Shown: positions 9,282 through 19,545, counted from the first letter of the stretch. The stretch: DNA of 57,482 nt from Fidelibacterota bacterium (GCA_947476625.1 CANJRA010000016.1:1-57482); one strand, 5' to 3'. The notes: generated by a model not told the origin, from the sequence alone. Numbers and translations: made by a program.

Positions 9282-10624
9282 GCGTGGCAAAGCCCGGACG
9301 GGTCGCCTACATCAACGCGCGGGTGCTAGATCCCGCAACCAACCGCGACGCGCCCGGTGAAGTTCTCACCAGCGGCGAAGAGATCGTCGAGATCAGCACG
9401 AAGCTGTTCGACGGCAAGCTGCCGGCGGACGTCGAGGTGGTAGACTGCGACGGCATGTGCTTGGCGCCCGGTCTGGTCGACATGCGCGTGCAGCTCCGCG
9501 AGCCTGGAGAAGAACATAAAGAAAGTCTCAAGAGCGCTGGCGAGGCCGCTGTTGCGAGTGGTGTCACCACCATGGTGTGCCTGCCTAATACCAATCCCAT
9601 CATGGACGACGAACCGACCTTGGAATTCGTTGCCCGCCGCGCACGCCTTCTGGCGCTGACAAAAGTGTATTGTTACGGCGCGATCACCAAAGGCCTGCAA
9701 GGCAAAGAGCTGGCGGAAATGGGCTTGCTGGCGGAAGCCGGCGCACTGGCTTTCACCGATGCGACCCGCGCCGTTGCCGATGCCCAAGTCATGCGCCGCG
9801 CGCTGCAATACGGCGCAACCTTCGGCTTGATGATTGTGCAGCACCCCGAAGAACCAACGTTGGCGACCGGCGTCATGAACGCGGGCGAAATCGCCACACG
9901 CATGGGCCTTTCCGGCATCCCGCGCGAAGCCGAGATCATCATGCTGGAACGCGACATCAGGCTAGTCGCCATGACCGGCGGGCGTTATCACGCGGCGCAT
10001 ATCTCCACGGCCGACAGCGTTGAAATCATCGCGAAAGCGAAAGCAGATGGGCTGAAAGTGACCTGCGACACAGCGCCGTTCTATTTCGCACTGAACGAGT
10101 TGTCGGTCAGCGACTACCGCACCTTTGCCAAGCTGTCGCCGCCGCTGCGCGCCGACGAGGATCGCCGCGCCATTGTCGAAGGCCTCAAGAGCGGCGTGAT
10201 CGACGCCATCGCCAGCGACCATGCGCCACAAGACTCCGACAGCAAGCGCCTGCCCTTCCCGCAAGCAGCCTTCGGCGGCAGCGGGTTGGAAACATTGCTG
10301 GCCGTGTCACTCGACCTCTATCACAACGGTGACATGACCTTGCTTGATGTGATCCGTCGTCTGACCTCGGCTCCAGCTGCGCTTCTGGGCCTAGAAGCCG
10401 GACGCCTCGCCAAAGGCAGCAAGGCCGACCTGATCATCTTCGACCCCAATCAGGGTTGGAAGGTAATCGCCGACAAGTTCAAATCCAAATCCAAGAACTC
10501 GCCTTTCGACGGGCGTCCGGTTCAGGGTCGTGTGCTGCGCACCGTCATCGACGGACGCACTGTGTTTGACGCTCTGCCAAATCAACCGGCACAACCTGCC
10601 GCAAAACGCGCCGCCAAAGCGTGA
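9278..10624 (+). CDS. pyrC: Dihydroorotase-like protein (PyrC/PyrX type) lacking the His-x-His motif
   Basis: The 448-residue amidohydrolase-fold protein matches type I dihydroorotase over its full length. The first metal motif, normally DxHxH, reads [13 protein letters not shown] here (Arg70 and Gln72 replace the two His). The other ligands look intact: Asp161 (FTDA), His189 (VQHPEE), His241 (HAAHIST) and Asp314 (IASDHAPQ). Known alphaproteobacterial and pseudomonad homologues beside pyrB also lose HxH; in Pseudomonas the equivalent PyrX/PyrC' is catalytically dead and supports ATCase assembly. That role is an inference here; an active dihydroorotase may be encoded elsewhere. The C-terminus has an Ala/Lys-rich tail. 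It overlaps both pyrB and plsY. Confidence 0.9.
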   Translation: MSVAKPGRVAYINARVLDPATNRDAPGEVLTSGEEIVEISTKLFDGKLPADVEVVDCDGMCLAPGLVDMRVQLREPGEEHKESLKSAGEAAVASGVTTMVCLPNTNPIMDDEPTLEFVARRARLLALTKVYCYGAITKGLQGKELAEMGLLAEAGALAFTDATRAVADAQVMRRALQYGATFGLMIVQHPEEPTLATGVMNAGEIATRMGLSGIPREAEIIMLERDIRLVAMTGGRYHAAHISTADSVEIIAKAKADGLKVTCDTAPFYFALNELSVSDYRTFAKLSPPLRADEDRRAIVEGLKSGVIDAIASDHAPQDSDSKRLPFPQAAFGGSGLETLLAVSLDLYHNGDMTLLDVIRRLTSAPAALLGLEAGRLAKGSKADLIIFDPNQGWKVIADKFKSKSKNSPFDGRPVQGRVLRTVIDGRTVFDALPNQPAQPAAKRAAKA

Positions 10625-11235
10625 TGATCGCGGACTTTCCCATCTGGGCGTATGCCGTCGGCATTGTTGCGGGCTATCTGCTTGGTTCCATTCCTTTTGG
10701 ACTGGTGCTGACCCGCGCCGCCGGCCTTGGCGACATCCGCGCCATCGGCTCGGGCAATATCGGCGCAACCAACGTGCTGCGCACGGGCCACAAAGGATTG
10801 GCCCTCGCGACACTTATATTGGACGGCGGCAAAGGTGCTATCGCCGTTCTGTTGGTGAAGGCGCTTGTCGGCACAGACGCAACCGCATTAGCCCTTGTGA
10901 CCGGCACTGCAGCCGTCATCGGTCACAACTTTCCGGTATGGCTCAAGTTCAAAGGCGGCAAAGGCGTTGCCACGACGATCGGCTTGATGATTGCCGCCGC
11001 CCCGATTGTCGGCCTGATGGTGATCTTCACGTGGCTGGCCATCGCGTTCATTTTCCGCATGTCTTCATTGGCGGCCTTGATCGCCTTGGCGCTCGCGCCG
11101 GCTTTTGCGTTGTTACTGGCGCGTCCCGAGGCTGCGATTGCTTTTCTGATCCTCGGCATACTGGGTTGGATCAGACACAGCGCCAATCTGCGACGCCTGC
11201 TGAAAGGCGAAGAACCCCGCATCGGCGCAAAGTGA
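10624..11235 (+). CDS. plsY: Acyl-phosphate:glycerol-3-phosphate acyltransferase
   Basis: PlsY (203 aa) is an inner-membrane enzyme that moves an acyl group from acyl phosphate to glycerol-3-phosphate, the first step of phospholipid synthesis. The conserved loops are present: GSIPFG, GSGNIGATNV, LDGGKG and KFKGGKGVATT, with about five to six membrane helices. The ATG at 10624 overlaps the pyrC stop (TGATG); a GTG three bases earlier would add one residue. It is followed after nine bases by dprA. Confidence 0.96.
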   Translation: MIADFPIWAYAVGIVAGYLLGSIPFGLVLTRAAGLGDIRAIGSGNIGATNVLRTGHKGLALATLILDGGKGAIAVLLVKALVGTDATALALVTGTAAVIGHNFPVWLKFKGGKGVATTIGLMIAAAPIVGLMVIFTWLAIAFIFRMSSLAALIALALAPAFALLLARPEAAIAFLILGILGWIRHSANLRRLLKGEEPRIGAK

Positions 11236-11244
11236 GGGCGCGTA

Positions 11245-12342
11245 ATGACGGCGCTCTCACACGATGAACTCATCGACTGGATTAGATTAGCGCGCACGCC
11301 CGGCGTCGGGCCGAAGACATTCCGCAATTTGATCACGCGGTTCGGCGCTGCCAGCGAAGCCATCTTCCGGGCGGCCGAGTTAAGCGGAAAAATTCCAGCC
11401 CCGGCCGTCGCGGAAAAAGAATTTGCCGCCGCGCAAAAAGCCGGGCTGACATACCTGCCCTATTCAGACCCGCGCACGCCGCAGCCACTCGCCGCATTAG
11501 ACGATCCGCCGCCGTTGCTGCTCGTCAAAGGCAATCCCGATGTCCTGACGGCGCCGCTGATTGCCATCGTCGGCGCACGTAACGCTACCCTCAATGGCCG
11601 CAAGTTCGCGAAGATGCTCGCCGCAGATTTGGCCAAAGCGGGTTATGGCGTGATCTCGGGCATGGCGCGCGGTATCGACGGCGCGGCGCACGAGGGCGCG
11701 TTAACACAGGGACTCACCGTCGCAGTTCTGGCCGGCGGGACCGATGTGATTTATCCCCCCGAGCATGACGGCCTTTATCGCCGCATTGCCGAGAGCGGCG
11801 CTGTCGTTTCGGAAATGCCGCCGGGAACCGAACCGCAGGCCGCGCTCTTCCCCCGCCGCAACCGCATTATCTCAGGGGTAAGCTGCGGGGTTGTTGTTGT
11901 GGAAGCCACACCGCGGTCGGGCTCGCTCATTACAGCCCGTTTCGCGGCCGATCAGGGGCGCGATGTTTTTGCAGTTCCCGGCTCGCCTTTAGATCCCCGC
12001 TGCCAGGGTCCGAACGGCTTGATTCGGGATGGAGCGGTTCTCATACAATCTGCAGACGATATTATTACTCATTTGCCCCCTATAAGGGTATTGGCGCCTA
12101 AATTTTCTTCGGCGCCCACCGCTTCTTCACAACATACTGATAATATTGATGAAAATACCGGCCTCACCCTGCGCCGAAAGATCGAGACCGCCCTGGGTAC
12201 CTCCTCGGCTGCTGTTGACGAACTGGTACGTCAATGCCAAGTGTCAGCCGCTGTTTTGGCCCCGGTTCTGCTTGAACTGGAGCTGGACGGCAGACTTGAG
12301 CAGTTACCTGGCAACCGCGTGGCGTTAATCGGAACGGTTTGA
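11245..12342 (+). CDS. dprA: DNA processing protein A (transformation RecA loader)
   Basis: DprA (365 aa) binds incoming single-stranded DNA and loads RecA during natural transformation; it is also found in non-competent bacteria. The extended Rossmann fold is recognisable from IVGARNATLNGRKF, VISGMARGIDGAAHEGAL, AVLAGGTDVIYPPEH, and the FPRRNRIISG segment. The last ~65 residues look like the C-terminal winged-helix domain (LRRKIETAL...VDELVRQCQ). It lies nine bases after plsY. No com genes are visible in the window, so the presence of competence cannot be judged. Confidence 0.95.
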   Translation: MTALSHDELIDWIRLARTPGVGPKTFRNLITRFGAASEAIFRAAELSGKIPAPAVAEKEFAAAQKAGLTYLPYSDPRTPQPLAALDDPPPLLLVKGNPDVLTAPLIAIVGARNATLNGRKFAKMLAADLAKAGYGVISGMARGIDGAAHEGALTQGLTVAVLAGGTDVIYPPEHDGLYRRIAESGAVVSEMPPGTEPQAALFPRRNRIISGVSCGVVVVEATPRSGSLITARFAADQGRDVFAVPGSPLDPRCQGPNGLIRDGAVLIQSADDIITHLPPIRVLAPKFSSAPTASSQHTDNIDENTGLTLRRKIETALGTSSAAVDELVRQCQVSAAVLAPVLLELELDGRLEQLPGNRVALIGTV

Positions 12343-12456
12343 ATTTTTTAACTTTTTCGCGTTAACAGCCAGAATTCACACGCCAAAAGAAGCCCCAAAA
12401 AGCGGCATGACGCCGCCACGGGTATGGGCGCGGAATGAGTGGAATAGGACGCTAAA

Positions 12457-15222
12457 ATGAAGGTTGTGATCGTCGAATCACCAGCTAAGGCGAAGACCAT
12501 CAACAAGTATCTTGGGGATGGGTTTAAGGTCCTAGCGTCCTACGGCCATATCCGCGATCTGCCGCCGAAAGACGGCTCCGTCCGCCCTGACGAAGACTTC
12601 GCCATGGACTGGGAAGTCGACAGCGGCTCGCAGAAACATATTAAAGAGATCCTCGATGCCCTGAAGGGCGCCGACGGCGTCATCCTCGCAACCGATCCGG
12701 ATCGCGAGGGCGAAGCCATCTCCTGGCACGTCCAGGACGAATTGACCCGCCGCAAGGCGCTGCAGGGCATGACCGTCAAGCGCGTCACCTTTAATGCCAT
12801 CACCAAGAACGCCGTGCTGGAAGCCATGGAGCATCCGCGCGACGTAGATCAGCAGTTGGTAGACGCCTACCTCGCCCGCCGCGCTCTCGACTATCTTGTG
12901 GGTTTCACGCTCTCGCCGGTTCTGTGGCGCAAACTTCCTGGCAGCAAATCCGCCGGCCGCGTGCAATCGGTTGCGCTGCGCCTGATTTGCGAACGCGAAT
13001 TGGAGATCGAGAAGTTTAAGGCCGAGGAATATTGGACCGTCGGCGCGGATATGAAGACCGCGAAAGCCGAATCCTTTGTCGCGCGCCTGACCCACTTCGA
13101 AGGCAAGAAACTCGACAAGTTTGACCTCGCCAATGGCGAGATCGCCGAACGCGCCGCGACCGCCGTCCGCAACGGCAAGTTTACGGTCACATCTGTCGAG
13201 AAGAAAACCAAGCAGCGCCGCCCCTATGCGCCGTTCACCACTTCGACCCTGCAGCAAGATGCCTCGCGCCGTCTTTACTTCTCGGCGCGCCAGACCATGG
13301 ATATCGCGCAGAAGCTCTATGAAGGCTTCGAGATCGACGGTGAAACCACCGGCCTCATCACTTACATGCGTACCGACGGCGTGCAGATGGACGGTGAAGC
13401 CATCAACACCTTGCGTGCGTTAATTGGCGAACGTTACGGCAAGAAATTCGTGCCGGATACGGCGCGTGTTTATAAGTCGAAGGCCAAGAACGCACAGGAA
13501 GCGCACGAAGCTATTCGCCCAACGGATCCAAACCGCACGCCTGAAAGCGTCGCGAAGTATCTTTCGCCCGATCAGCTCAAACTCTACGAGCTGGTTTGGA
13601 AGCGCACCATGGCGAGCCAGATGGAAGCCGCTGTGTTTGATCAAGTGTCCGTGATTTCCGCGACCGCCGATCAGCAGAAGCTATTGCGTTCGAGCGGCTC
13701 GACCATCGTCTTTAAAGGCTACATGGAAGTGTACGACGACGTGTCGGCCACAACCGCTGCCGCCGCCGAAGGCGAAGCGCCCGATGAAGACGCCGTCGGC
13801 AATCTCTTGCCCGTCATGACCGAAGGCCAGTCGCTGGATGTCGCGCAAGTCACGCCCGAGCAACACTTCACACAGCCGCCGCCGCGCTTCTCCGAAGCCA
13901 GCCTCGTCAAGTCGCTGGAAGAAAAAGGCATCGGCCGCCCGTCGACCTATGCCTCGATCATCCAGGTACTGCAGGACCGCAAGTATGTCCGCATGGATAA
14001 CCGCCGCTTCATTCCCGAAGATCGCGGCCGTGTGGTCATCGCCTTCTTGGAAAGCTTCTTCGGCCGTTACGTCGAATACAATTTCACCGCCGATCTCGAA
14101 AACCAGCTCGATGAAATCTCGAGCGGCAATCTCGATTGGAAAAAGGTCCTCGCCGATTTCTGGCGCGATTTCATTATCGCTATCGACGGCACGAAGGATC
14201 TGACACGTACCGCCGTGATCGATACGCTGGATAATCTGTTAGAGCCGCACTTGTTCCCCGTGCGCGTCGACGGCACCAATCCGCGTAAATGCCCGGCCTG
14301 CGCCGATGGCCGTATCGGCCTGAAATTCGGCAAGTTCGGCGCCTTCATCGGCTGCAGCAAATATCCCGAATGCCGTTACACCCGCCCGCTCGGTGCGCCG
14401 GAGCCCGGCGAAGGCCAGGTCCTCGATGGTCCGAAGGAATTGGGTCTCGATCCTAAAACCGGCCTCAAGATCACACTGCGCCTTGGTCCTTATGGTCCTT
14501 ACGTCCAGCTTGGCGGCGAGGAAGTAGCACCGGCACCTGCTCCGCCACCCGAGCCTGTGGTCGAAGAAGTCAGCGCCGACGGCAAGAAGAAGCGAAAGAA
14601 AAAAGCCCCCAAAGCCGATAAGCCCAAGCGGGCTTCGCTGCCCAAGGGGACCGACATCAACGACGTCGATCTCGAACGCGCACTGAAACTGCTGTCGCTG
14701 CCGCGCGAAGTCGGCCCCGAACCCACCACCGGCGAGATGATTCTCGCAGGCCTTGGGCGCTTTGGGCCTTACCTGAAAATCGGTGCGCGCTATCAGTCGC
14801 TGCCCAAGGATGACGACGTTCTGGAGATCGGCCTCAATCGCGCCGTTGTCGTGCTGGCCGAAGGTGCAGAACGCGCGGCCAAACGCGGCGGCGCTGGTGC
14901 GAAGAGCATCGGCAACCATCCGGAAGACGGCAAAGCCATTACAGTGCGTTCAGGTCGCTTCGGCGCCTATGTGCAGCATGGCCAGATCCGTGCTACGTTG
15001 CCGAAAGATATGGATGCAGCCACTGTCAGTGTCGATTCAGCCGTAGCCCTTCTTATGGCCAAAGCCGCCAAGGGTGGCGCGGCCGTGAAAGCACCGAAAA
15101 GCAAAATCGCCAAAGCAGGCGCGCCCATTGCCAAGGCCGCGAAAGCCGCCAAGGCCAGCAAAGCTAAAGCGCCTGCGAAAAAAGCCAAAGCCCGCGCAAC
15201 GGCACGCAAGGCCGCGGAGTAA
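12457..15222 (+). CDS. topA: DNA topoisomerase I (type IA)
   Basis: TopA (921 aa) relaxes negative supercoils by cutting one DNA strand. The Toprim domain opens with VIVESPAKAKTINKYLG (3-19) and has the acidic DPDREGEAISWH. The active-site Tyr303 is in LITYMRTDGV. After the core, a Cys4 zinc-ribbon-like repeat (CPAC...GCSKYPEC, near 610-650) is followed by several zinc-free repeats of the GRFGAYV/GPYGPYV type, and the protein ends in a long Lys/Ala-rich basic tail, as in other alphaproteobacterial TopA. dprA-topA-rnr is a familiar order in the class. Confidence 0.97.
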   Translation: MKVVIVESPAKAKTINKYLGDGFKVLASYGHIRDLPPKDGSVRPDEDFAMDWEVDSGSQKHIKEILDALKGADGVILATDPDREGEAISWHVQDELTRRKALQGMTVKRVTFNAITKNAVLEAMEHPRDVDQQLVDAYLARRALDYLVGFTLSPVLWRKLPGSKSAGRVQSVALRLICERELEIEKFKAEEYWTVGADMKTAKAESFVARLTHFEGKKLDKFDLANGEIAERAATAVRNGKFTVTSVEKKTKQRRPYAPFTTSTLQQDASRRLYFSARQTMDIAQKLYEGFEIDGETTGLITYMRTDGVQMDGEAINTLRALIGERYGKKFVPDTARVYKSKAKNAQEAHEAIRPTDPNRTPESVAKYLSPDQLKLYELVWKRTMASQMEAAVFDQVSVISATADQQKLLRSSGSTIVFKGYMEVYDDVSATTAAAAEGEAPDEDAVGNLLPVMTEGQSLDVAQVTPEQHFTQPPPRFSEASLVKSLEEKGIGRPSTYASIIQVLQDRKYVRMDNRRFIPEDRGRVVIAFLESFFGRYVEYNFTADLENQLDEISSGNLDWKKVLADFWRDFIIAIDGTKDLTRTAVIDTLDNLLEPHLFPVRVDGTNPRKCPACADGRIGLKFGKFGAFIGCSKYPECRYTRPLGAPEPGEGQVLDGPKELGLDPKTGLKITLRLGPYGPYVQLGGEEVAPAPAPPPEPVVEEVSADGKKKRKKKAPKADKPKRASLPKGTDINDVDLERALKLLSLPREVGPEPTTGEMILAGLGRFGPYLKIGARYQSLPKDDDVLEIGLNRAVVVLAEGAERAAKRGGAGAKSIGNHPEDGKAITVRSGRFGAYVQHGQIRATLPKDMDAATVSVDSAVALLMAKAAKGGAAVKAPKSKIAKAGAPIAKAAKAAKASKAKAPAKKAKARATARKAAE

Positions 15223-15225
15223 CGG

Positions 15226-17577
15226 TTGGCGCGTCCCTCTCACCCGCGCGGCGGCAAGGCACACAAGCCCAGCAAAGCCGCGCGGCTCAAACCTCCTTTT
15301 AAAAAGACCAATAACAATATGACACTTCCCAGCAAGGACGAGATCCTTGCGTTTATTCGCGATTCCAAAACTCAAGTCGGCAAGCGCGAGATCGCACGCG
15401 CATTTAATCTTCACGGCGCCCAGAAAATCGGCCTGAAGGCCCTCCTCAAAACCCTCGCCATCGACGACGACGTCGAACGCGGCCCCAAAAAGCATGTCGG
15501 CAAGCCAGGTGCATTGCCGCCGGTCGACGTCATCGAAATCACACATACCGACAAAGACGGCGACTTGTTCGCAAAGCCCGTGAAGTGGGACTCGAAAGTT
15601 CCGCCGCCGGTCATCCTCGTCATGCAGCCCAAGGTGCGCGGCAAGTTTAAAGGCAAATATCACCCCGTCACAGTCGGCGTCGGCGACCGGGTGTTGGCGA
15701 AAATCTTCCCTGCCGGCGACGATACTTACGAAGCGCGGGCCATAAAAAAAGTCGCCGCGGCGCCTGCAAGGCTGCTCGGCGTTTATGAACGCGACGGCGA
15801 AGTCGGCCGTTTCCGCCCCGCCGATAAAAAATACCGCCACGAAGTCATGATCGCGCGCGGCCACGAAGGCCCTGCCCTGCACGGCGATCTGGTTGCCGTG
15901 GAAGTCATCGACGTACCGCACTACGGCCCGCAAAGGGCTAAGGTCGTCGAGCGCTTTGGCCCGATGAACGCCAGCAAGAACCTCAGCCTCATCGCTATCC
16001 ACGCGCAAGGCATTCCGCATGCGTTTAGCGACGACGCTGTCGCGCAAGCTGCGGCGGCCACAGGTGCGGCATTGGGTGACCGCGTCGATCTGCGTCAGAT
16101 CCCGCTTGTGACCATCGACGGCGAAGACGCGCGCGATTTCGACGATGCGGTGTTCGCCGAACCCGACACCGATCCCACCAATGAAGGCGGCTGGCATCTG
16201 CTGGTCGCCATCGCCGATGTGGCTTGGTATGTGCGCATGGGCGATGCGCTGGACCGCGACGCCTATGCGCGCGGCAATTCGGTATATTTTCCCGACCGCG
16301 CCGTACCCATGCTGCCCGAGGAGCTATCCAACGGTTGGTGTTCGCTGAAACCTCACGAAGATCGACCGGTCCTCGCCGCTCATATGTGGATCGACGGCAA
16401 AGGCAAACTCCTGCGCCACAAGATCATTCGCGGGCTGATGCGCTCGGAAGCGCGGCTGACCTATAATCAAGTTCAAGCCGCCCGCGATGGCACGCCCGAC
16501 GAGATCACCGGACCGCTGATGGATAAGGTCATCGGACCGCTGTACGGCGCATATAAAGTACTCGACGGGGCCCGTGCGAAGCGCGGCGCGCTGGAACTGG
16601 ACCTGGTTGAACGCAAAATCATTGTCGATCGTGAAAGCGGCGCCGTCCTCGGCGTTGAACCGCGCGCGCGCTACGACAGCCATAAATTGATCGAAGAATT
16701 CATGATCGCCGCGAACGTGGCAGCGGCAGAGACATTGGCGACGTCCGCCTACCCGTGCGTCTACCGCGTCCACGACAAACCCGATCCGGAACGCATCGAT
16801 GGTTTGCGCGAAGCGCTGCAATCCATCGACATCGCCTTCCCTAATGCCGGCGAAGCACGGCCCGCGGATTTCAATCGTGTGCTGGCGACTGTCCGCAACG
16901 GACCCAACATGCATATGGTCAATACGTTGGTGCTGCGGACTCAGGCGCAGGCCGTGTACAGCCCGGACAACCTTGGACACTTCGGACTAGGCTTGAAGAA
17001 ATACGCTCACTTTACGTCGCCCATCCGGCGTTATTCCGATCTGCTGGTGCACCGCGCCTTGATCGCGGCCAATAAGCTGGGCGACGGCGGCTGGGACACA
17101 AAACAAGACCCCGACCTCGTCGCGACCTGCGAATTTATTTCGATGACCGAACGGCGCGCATCCCTGGCCGAGCGTCAGACAGTCGACCGCTTTACCGCGT
17201 CCTTCTTGTCCGAGCGGACCGGAGCGGTTTTCAAGGGACGCGTCAGTGGTGTCAGTCGTTTCGGGGTGTTCGTCAATCTGGATGAAACCGGGGCCGACGG
17301 TATTTTGCCCATGCGCAATCTCCCGCAAGACTTTTATGACCTGGACGAGCGCCAGCACCGCATCGTCGGACGACGTAACGGACTACAACTGAGGGTCGGC
17401 GATGTGCTCGATGTCAAATTGCTCGAAACTGATGAGGTGACGGGCGGTATTGTTTTTGAATATTGTGGACGCGATACTGCCGCGAACGGCAAGCGCGAGA
17501 CCGTCAGGGATAAACCGCGCCCAAATCCAAATAAGGCACGGCACATCCCCAAAAAAGGCCACCGTCGCAAGCGATAA
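15226..17577 (+). CDS. rnr: Ribonuclease R
   Basis: RNase R (783 aa) is a 3'-5' exoribonuclease that degrades structured RNA. It has an N-terminal winged-helix/cold-shock region, the RNB catalytic domain with its acidic cluster DGEDARDFDDA (about 296-306), an S1 domain from about residue 665 (VFKGRVSGVSRFGVFV) and a basic C-terminal tail. I chose the rare TTG start at 15226 because GGAG lies six bases upstream and the basic N-terminal leader (HPRGGKAHKP) is typical; an ATG at 15319 with a weak site is the alternative and would give 752 aa. Only three bases separate it from topA. Confidence 0.94.
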   Translation: MARPSHPRGGKAHKPSKAARLKPPFKKTNNNMTLPSKDEILAFIRDSKTQVGKREIARAFNLHGAQKIGLKALLKTLAIDDDVERGPKKHVGKPGALPPVDVIEITHTDKDGDLFAKPVKWDSKVPPPVILVMQPKVRGKFKGKYHPVTVGVGDRVLAKIFPAGDDTYEARAIKKVAAAPARLLGVYERDGEVGRFRPADKKYRHEVMIARGHEGPALHGDLVAVEVIDVPHYGPQRAKVVERFGPMNASKNLSLIAIHAQGIPHAFSDDAVAQAAAATGAALGDRVDLRQIPLVTIDGEDARDFDDAVFAEPDTDPTNEGGWHLLVAIADVAWYVRMGDALDRDAYARGNSVYFPDRAVPMLPEELSNGWCSLKPHEDRPVLAAHMWIDGKGKLLRHKIIRGLMRSEARLTYNQVQAARDGTPDEITGPLMDKVIGPLYGAYKVLDGARAKRGALELDLVERKIIVDRESGAVLGVEPRARYDSHKLIEEFMIAANVAAAETLATSAYPCVYRVHDKPDPERIDGLREALQSIDIAFPNAGEARPADFNRVLATVRNGPNMHMVNTLVLRTQAQAVYSPDNLGHFGLGLKKYAHFTSPIRRYSDLLVHRALIAANKLGDGGWDTKQDPDLVATCEFISMTERRASLAERQTVDRFTASFLSERTGAVFKGRVSGVSRFGVFVNLDETGADGILPMRNLPQDFYDLDERQHRIVGRRNGLQLRVGDVLDVKLLETDEVTGGIVFEYCGRDTAANGKRETVRDKPRPNPNKARHIPKKGHRRKR

Positions 17578-17584
17578 GGTACCT

Positions 17585-19159
17585 ATGCAGAGAACAGCGG
17601 CAATTCGGTTTAAAAGCTGGGCCTCGATTGCCGTCGCGGTGATGGGACTGTCCGCGTGTGCGGAAAACGGCCCGCATGTCGAACGTCACATGATCGTTGA
17701 CGGTCTCGACGCCACGATGATTAACACTGTTCTCATCAAAGGCTTCGGCGACACCCAAGACCGCGCTTACCAAACCCCGGATATCGATACGTTGTTCACC
17801 GCGGCCCTGCGCAATCTCAAGGCCATAGATCCCGCCATCAGAACTAGCCGCGCCAACGGCCAAATCAGTATCGACTACAATGAACAGCACATCGGTGATC
17901 TGCGTGCGCCGACCGACAGTATTGAAGCCTGGAGCCTGCTGGCGATTAAAGCCATCGTCATTGCGCGCAAAACCTCGCCGCTGTTACGCAAAGCCGACGA
18001 AGAGCTGTTGTACAAAGCTATATTCGACGGGGCACTTGGCACCCTTGACGGGTTCTCGCGCTATGCCAGCTTTCAAGAAGCTTCGCGCAACCGCTTGCTG
18101 CGCGACGGCGTGATCGGTTTAGGTGTGCGGGTCGAAACACATCCCGAAGGTGTGCAAATTCAATCCATCGTCGTAAACGGACCCGCCGAATCCGCCGGCC
18201 TGAAAATCAACGACATCATAACGCACGCCAATGGCGAGTTGCTCGTATACAAGCCGTTGAGTGAGGTGCGGCGCATACTCGACGGCAGCGCCGGCGATAT
18301 TACGTTGACCGTACAACGCCCCGAAACATCTGAATTGCTGACCATTACGGCGACACGCGACCTTGTGACGCCCGATACCGTGACCAGCAGCGTCAACGGC
18401 GGCGTTTTGGAAATAGGCGTGCGAAGTTTCAATCAACGCACGGCCGCGGGCGTCGAGAAAGCGGTCAACGCCGCGCGCCGCGAACACGACAGCAAGATTA
18501 AGGGCATTGTGCTCGATCTGCGCGGCGATCCCGGCGGCTTGCTCGACCAGGCCATCGACATCGCCGATCTTTTTATTAACGACGGCACCATCGCGACCTT
18601 GGAAGGACGTCATTCCGGCGCGCACCAATACTACGCCGCCCGGCGCGGCGATATCGCCGCCGGTATTCCTATGGCGGTCATCATTGACGGCAAGTCGGCC
18701 TCGGCCGCTGAAGTTGTTGCCGCGGCGCTTCAAGATAATCGTCGCGCGGTCGTTGTCGGCACGAGCAGTTGGGGCAAAGGATCGGTACAGACACTTCTGC
18801 GCCTGCCCAACGGCGGCGAGATTGCCCTGACCTGGGCACATGTCGCGACCCCGCGCGGCGCGGCCTTGCACGGCTTGGGCTTGTTGCCCGACGTGTGCCT
18901 GAGCGGCACCCCCGTCTCGGTCGGCGATGTCGTGGGGCAGGTCTATGCCTCGCCTAGCCTCAGCAAGGACAACCGGCGCCTATGGCGGACCCCGGCTGAC
19001 AACCCCGCCACCCATGAAGCCTTGCGGGCTCTCTGCCCCGCGGAGCCCCACCCCGACCGGGCTGTGGACCTGGAAGTCGCCCGCCGCATTGTCAGCGATC
19101 CGGTCCTGCGCGCCATAGCGTTGAGGGAAGACAGCCCGCAACTGGACACAACCCCCTGA
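17585..19159 (+). CDS. S41-family C-terminal processing protease, lipoprotein
   Basis: This 524-residue protease begins with a lipoprotein signal: a hydrophobic segment ends in the lipobox GLSAC, with Cys25 the predicted lipidated residue, placing it in the periplasm on a membrane. A PDZ domain lies at about 175-255 (GLGVRVETHPEGVQI...AGLKINDII). The S41 domain has Ser373 in KSASAAE and Lys398 in SWGKGSVQT, 25 residues apart as in the CtpA Ser/Lys dyad. The ATG at 17585 sits seven bases after rnr; a longer frame inside rnr is rejected because the lipoprotein signal would be internal. Its target is unknown; this family trims or degrades envelope proteins. Confidence 0.92.
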   Translation: MQRTAAIRFKSWASIAVAVMGLSACAENGPHVERHMIVDGLDATMINTVLIKGFGDTQDRAYQTPDIDTLFTAALRNLKAIDPAIRTSRANGQISIDYNEQHIGDLRAPTDSIEAWSLLAIKAIVIARKTSPLLRKADEELLYKAIFDGALGTLDGFSRYASFQEASRNRLLRDGVIGLGVRVETHPEGVQIQSIVVNGPAESAGLKINDIITHANGELLVYKPLSEVRRILDGSAGDITLTVQRPETSELLTITATRDLVTPDTVTSSVNGGVLEIGVRSFNQRTAAGVEKAVNAARREHDSKIKGIVLDLRGDPGGLLDQAIDIADLFINDGTIATLEGRHSGAHQYYAARRGDIAAGIPMAVIIDGKSASAAEVVAAALQDNRRAVVVGTSSWGKGSVQTLLRLPNGGEIALTWAHVATPRGAALHGLGLLPDVCLSGTPVSVGDVVGQVYASPSLSKDNRRLWRTPADNPATHEALRALCPAEPHPDRAVDLEVARRIVSDPVLRAIALREDSPQLDTTP

Positions 19160-19200
19160 TTTATATAGATTTTCCTTTGGCGCCGGGCCGCTTCCGGCGC

Positions 19201-19228
19201 TTGACACCTATTTGAAGCAGTGTATTGT
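19201..19228 (+). promoter_or_regulatory. Sigma70-type promoter of rpmG
   Basis: A perfect -35 hexamer TTGACA (19201-19206) and a fair -10 hexamer TATTGT (19223-19228) are separated by 16 bases. Transcription would begin near 19235, leaving a leader of about 70 bases before rpmG. The site lies in the gap after the S41 protease gene. Confidence 0.55.
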
Positions 19229-19303
19229 GCGCCGCTCATTGACCGGGCTGCCTTTACTGGCGCCGCTCAGCACGCATTATCGCTTTAGGGACAGGACACC
19301 ACC

Positions 19304-19471
19304 ATGGCAAAGCCAGCCACCATCCAGATCAAATTGGAAAGCACGGCGGGCACGGGTTATTACTACGTGACCACCAAAAACCCGCGCAACATCACCGAAA
19401 AAATGGTGATGAAGAAATACGATCCAGTGGTACGCAAGCACGTCGACTTCAAAGAAGGCAAGATCAAGTAA
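19304..19471 (+). CDS. rpmG: 50S ribosomal protein L33
   Basis: A 55-residue protein starting [11 protein letters not shown] and ending VDFKEGKIK is the zinc-free, cysteine-less form of L33, the normal length for Alphaproteobacteria. It binds 23S rRNA near the E site. It has its own promoter and a strong terminator directly after it, so it is a single-gene unit. The nearby divK facing it is also a familiar neighbour in this class. Confidence 0.96.
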   Translation: MAKPATIQIKLESTAGTGYYYVTTKNPRNITEKMVMKKYDPVVRKHVDFKEGKIK

Positions 19472-19492
19472 GATTGCCTGATCGCACGACTC

Positions 19493-19523
19493 AAAAAGCC
19501 CGCTGTCATAGCGGGCTTTTTTG
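19493..19523 (+). terminator. Rho-independent terminator after rpmG
   Basis: A GC-rich hairpin, AAGCCCGC-TGTCATA-GCGGGCTT, is followed by a run of T. The reverse strand also ends in a T run, so it may stop divK transcripts coming from the other side. Confidence 0.9.
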
Positions 19524-19545
19524 TTTGTGCACGCATGTTGCCGCG

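Noticed and set aside
15037-16197. A 386-codon minus-strand frame opposite the topA end and rnr start
   Set aside because: Both genes are clear on the plus strand; the reverse frame reads as non-family, Arg/Asp-rich translation and arises from GC-rich codon bias.
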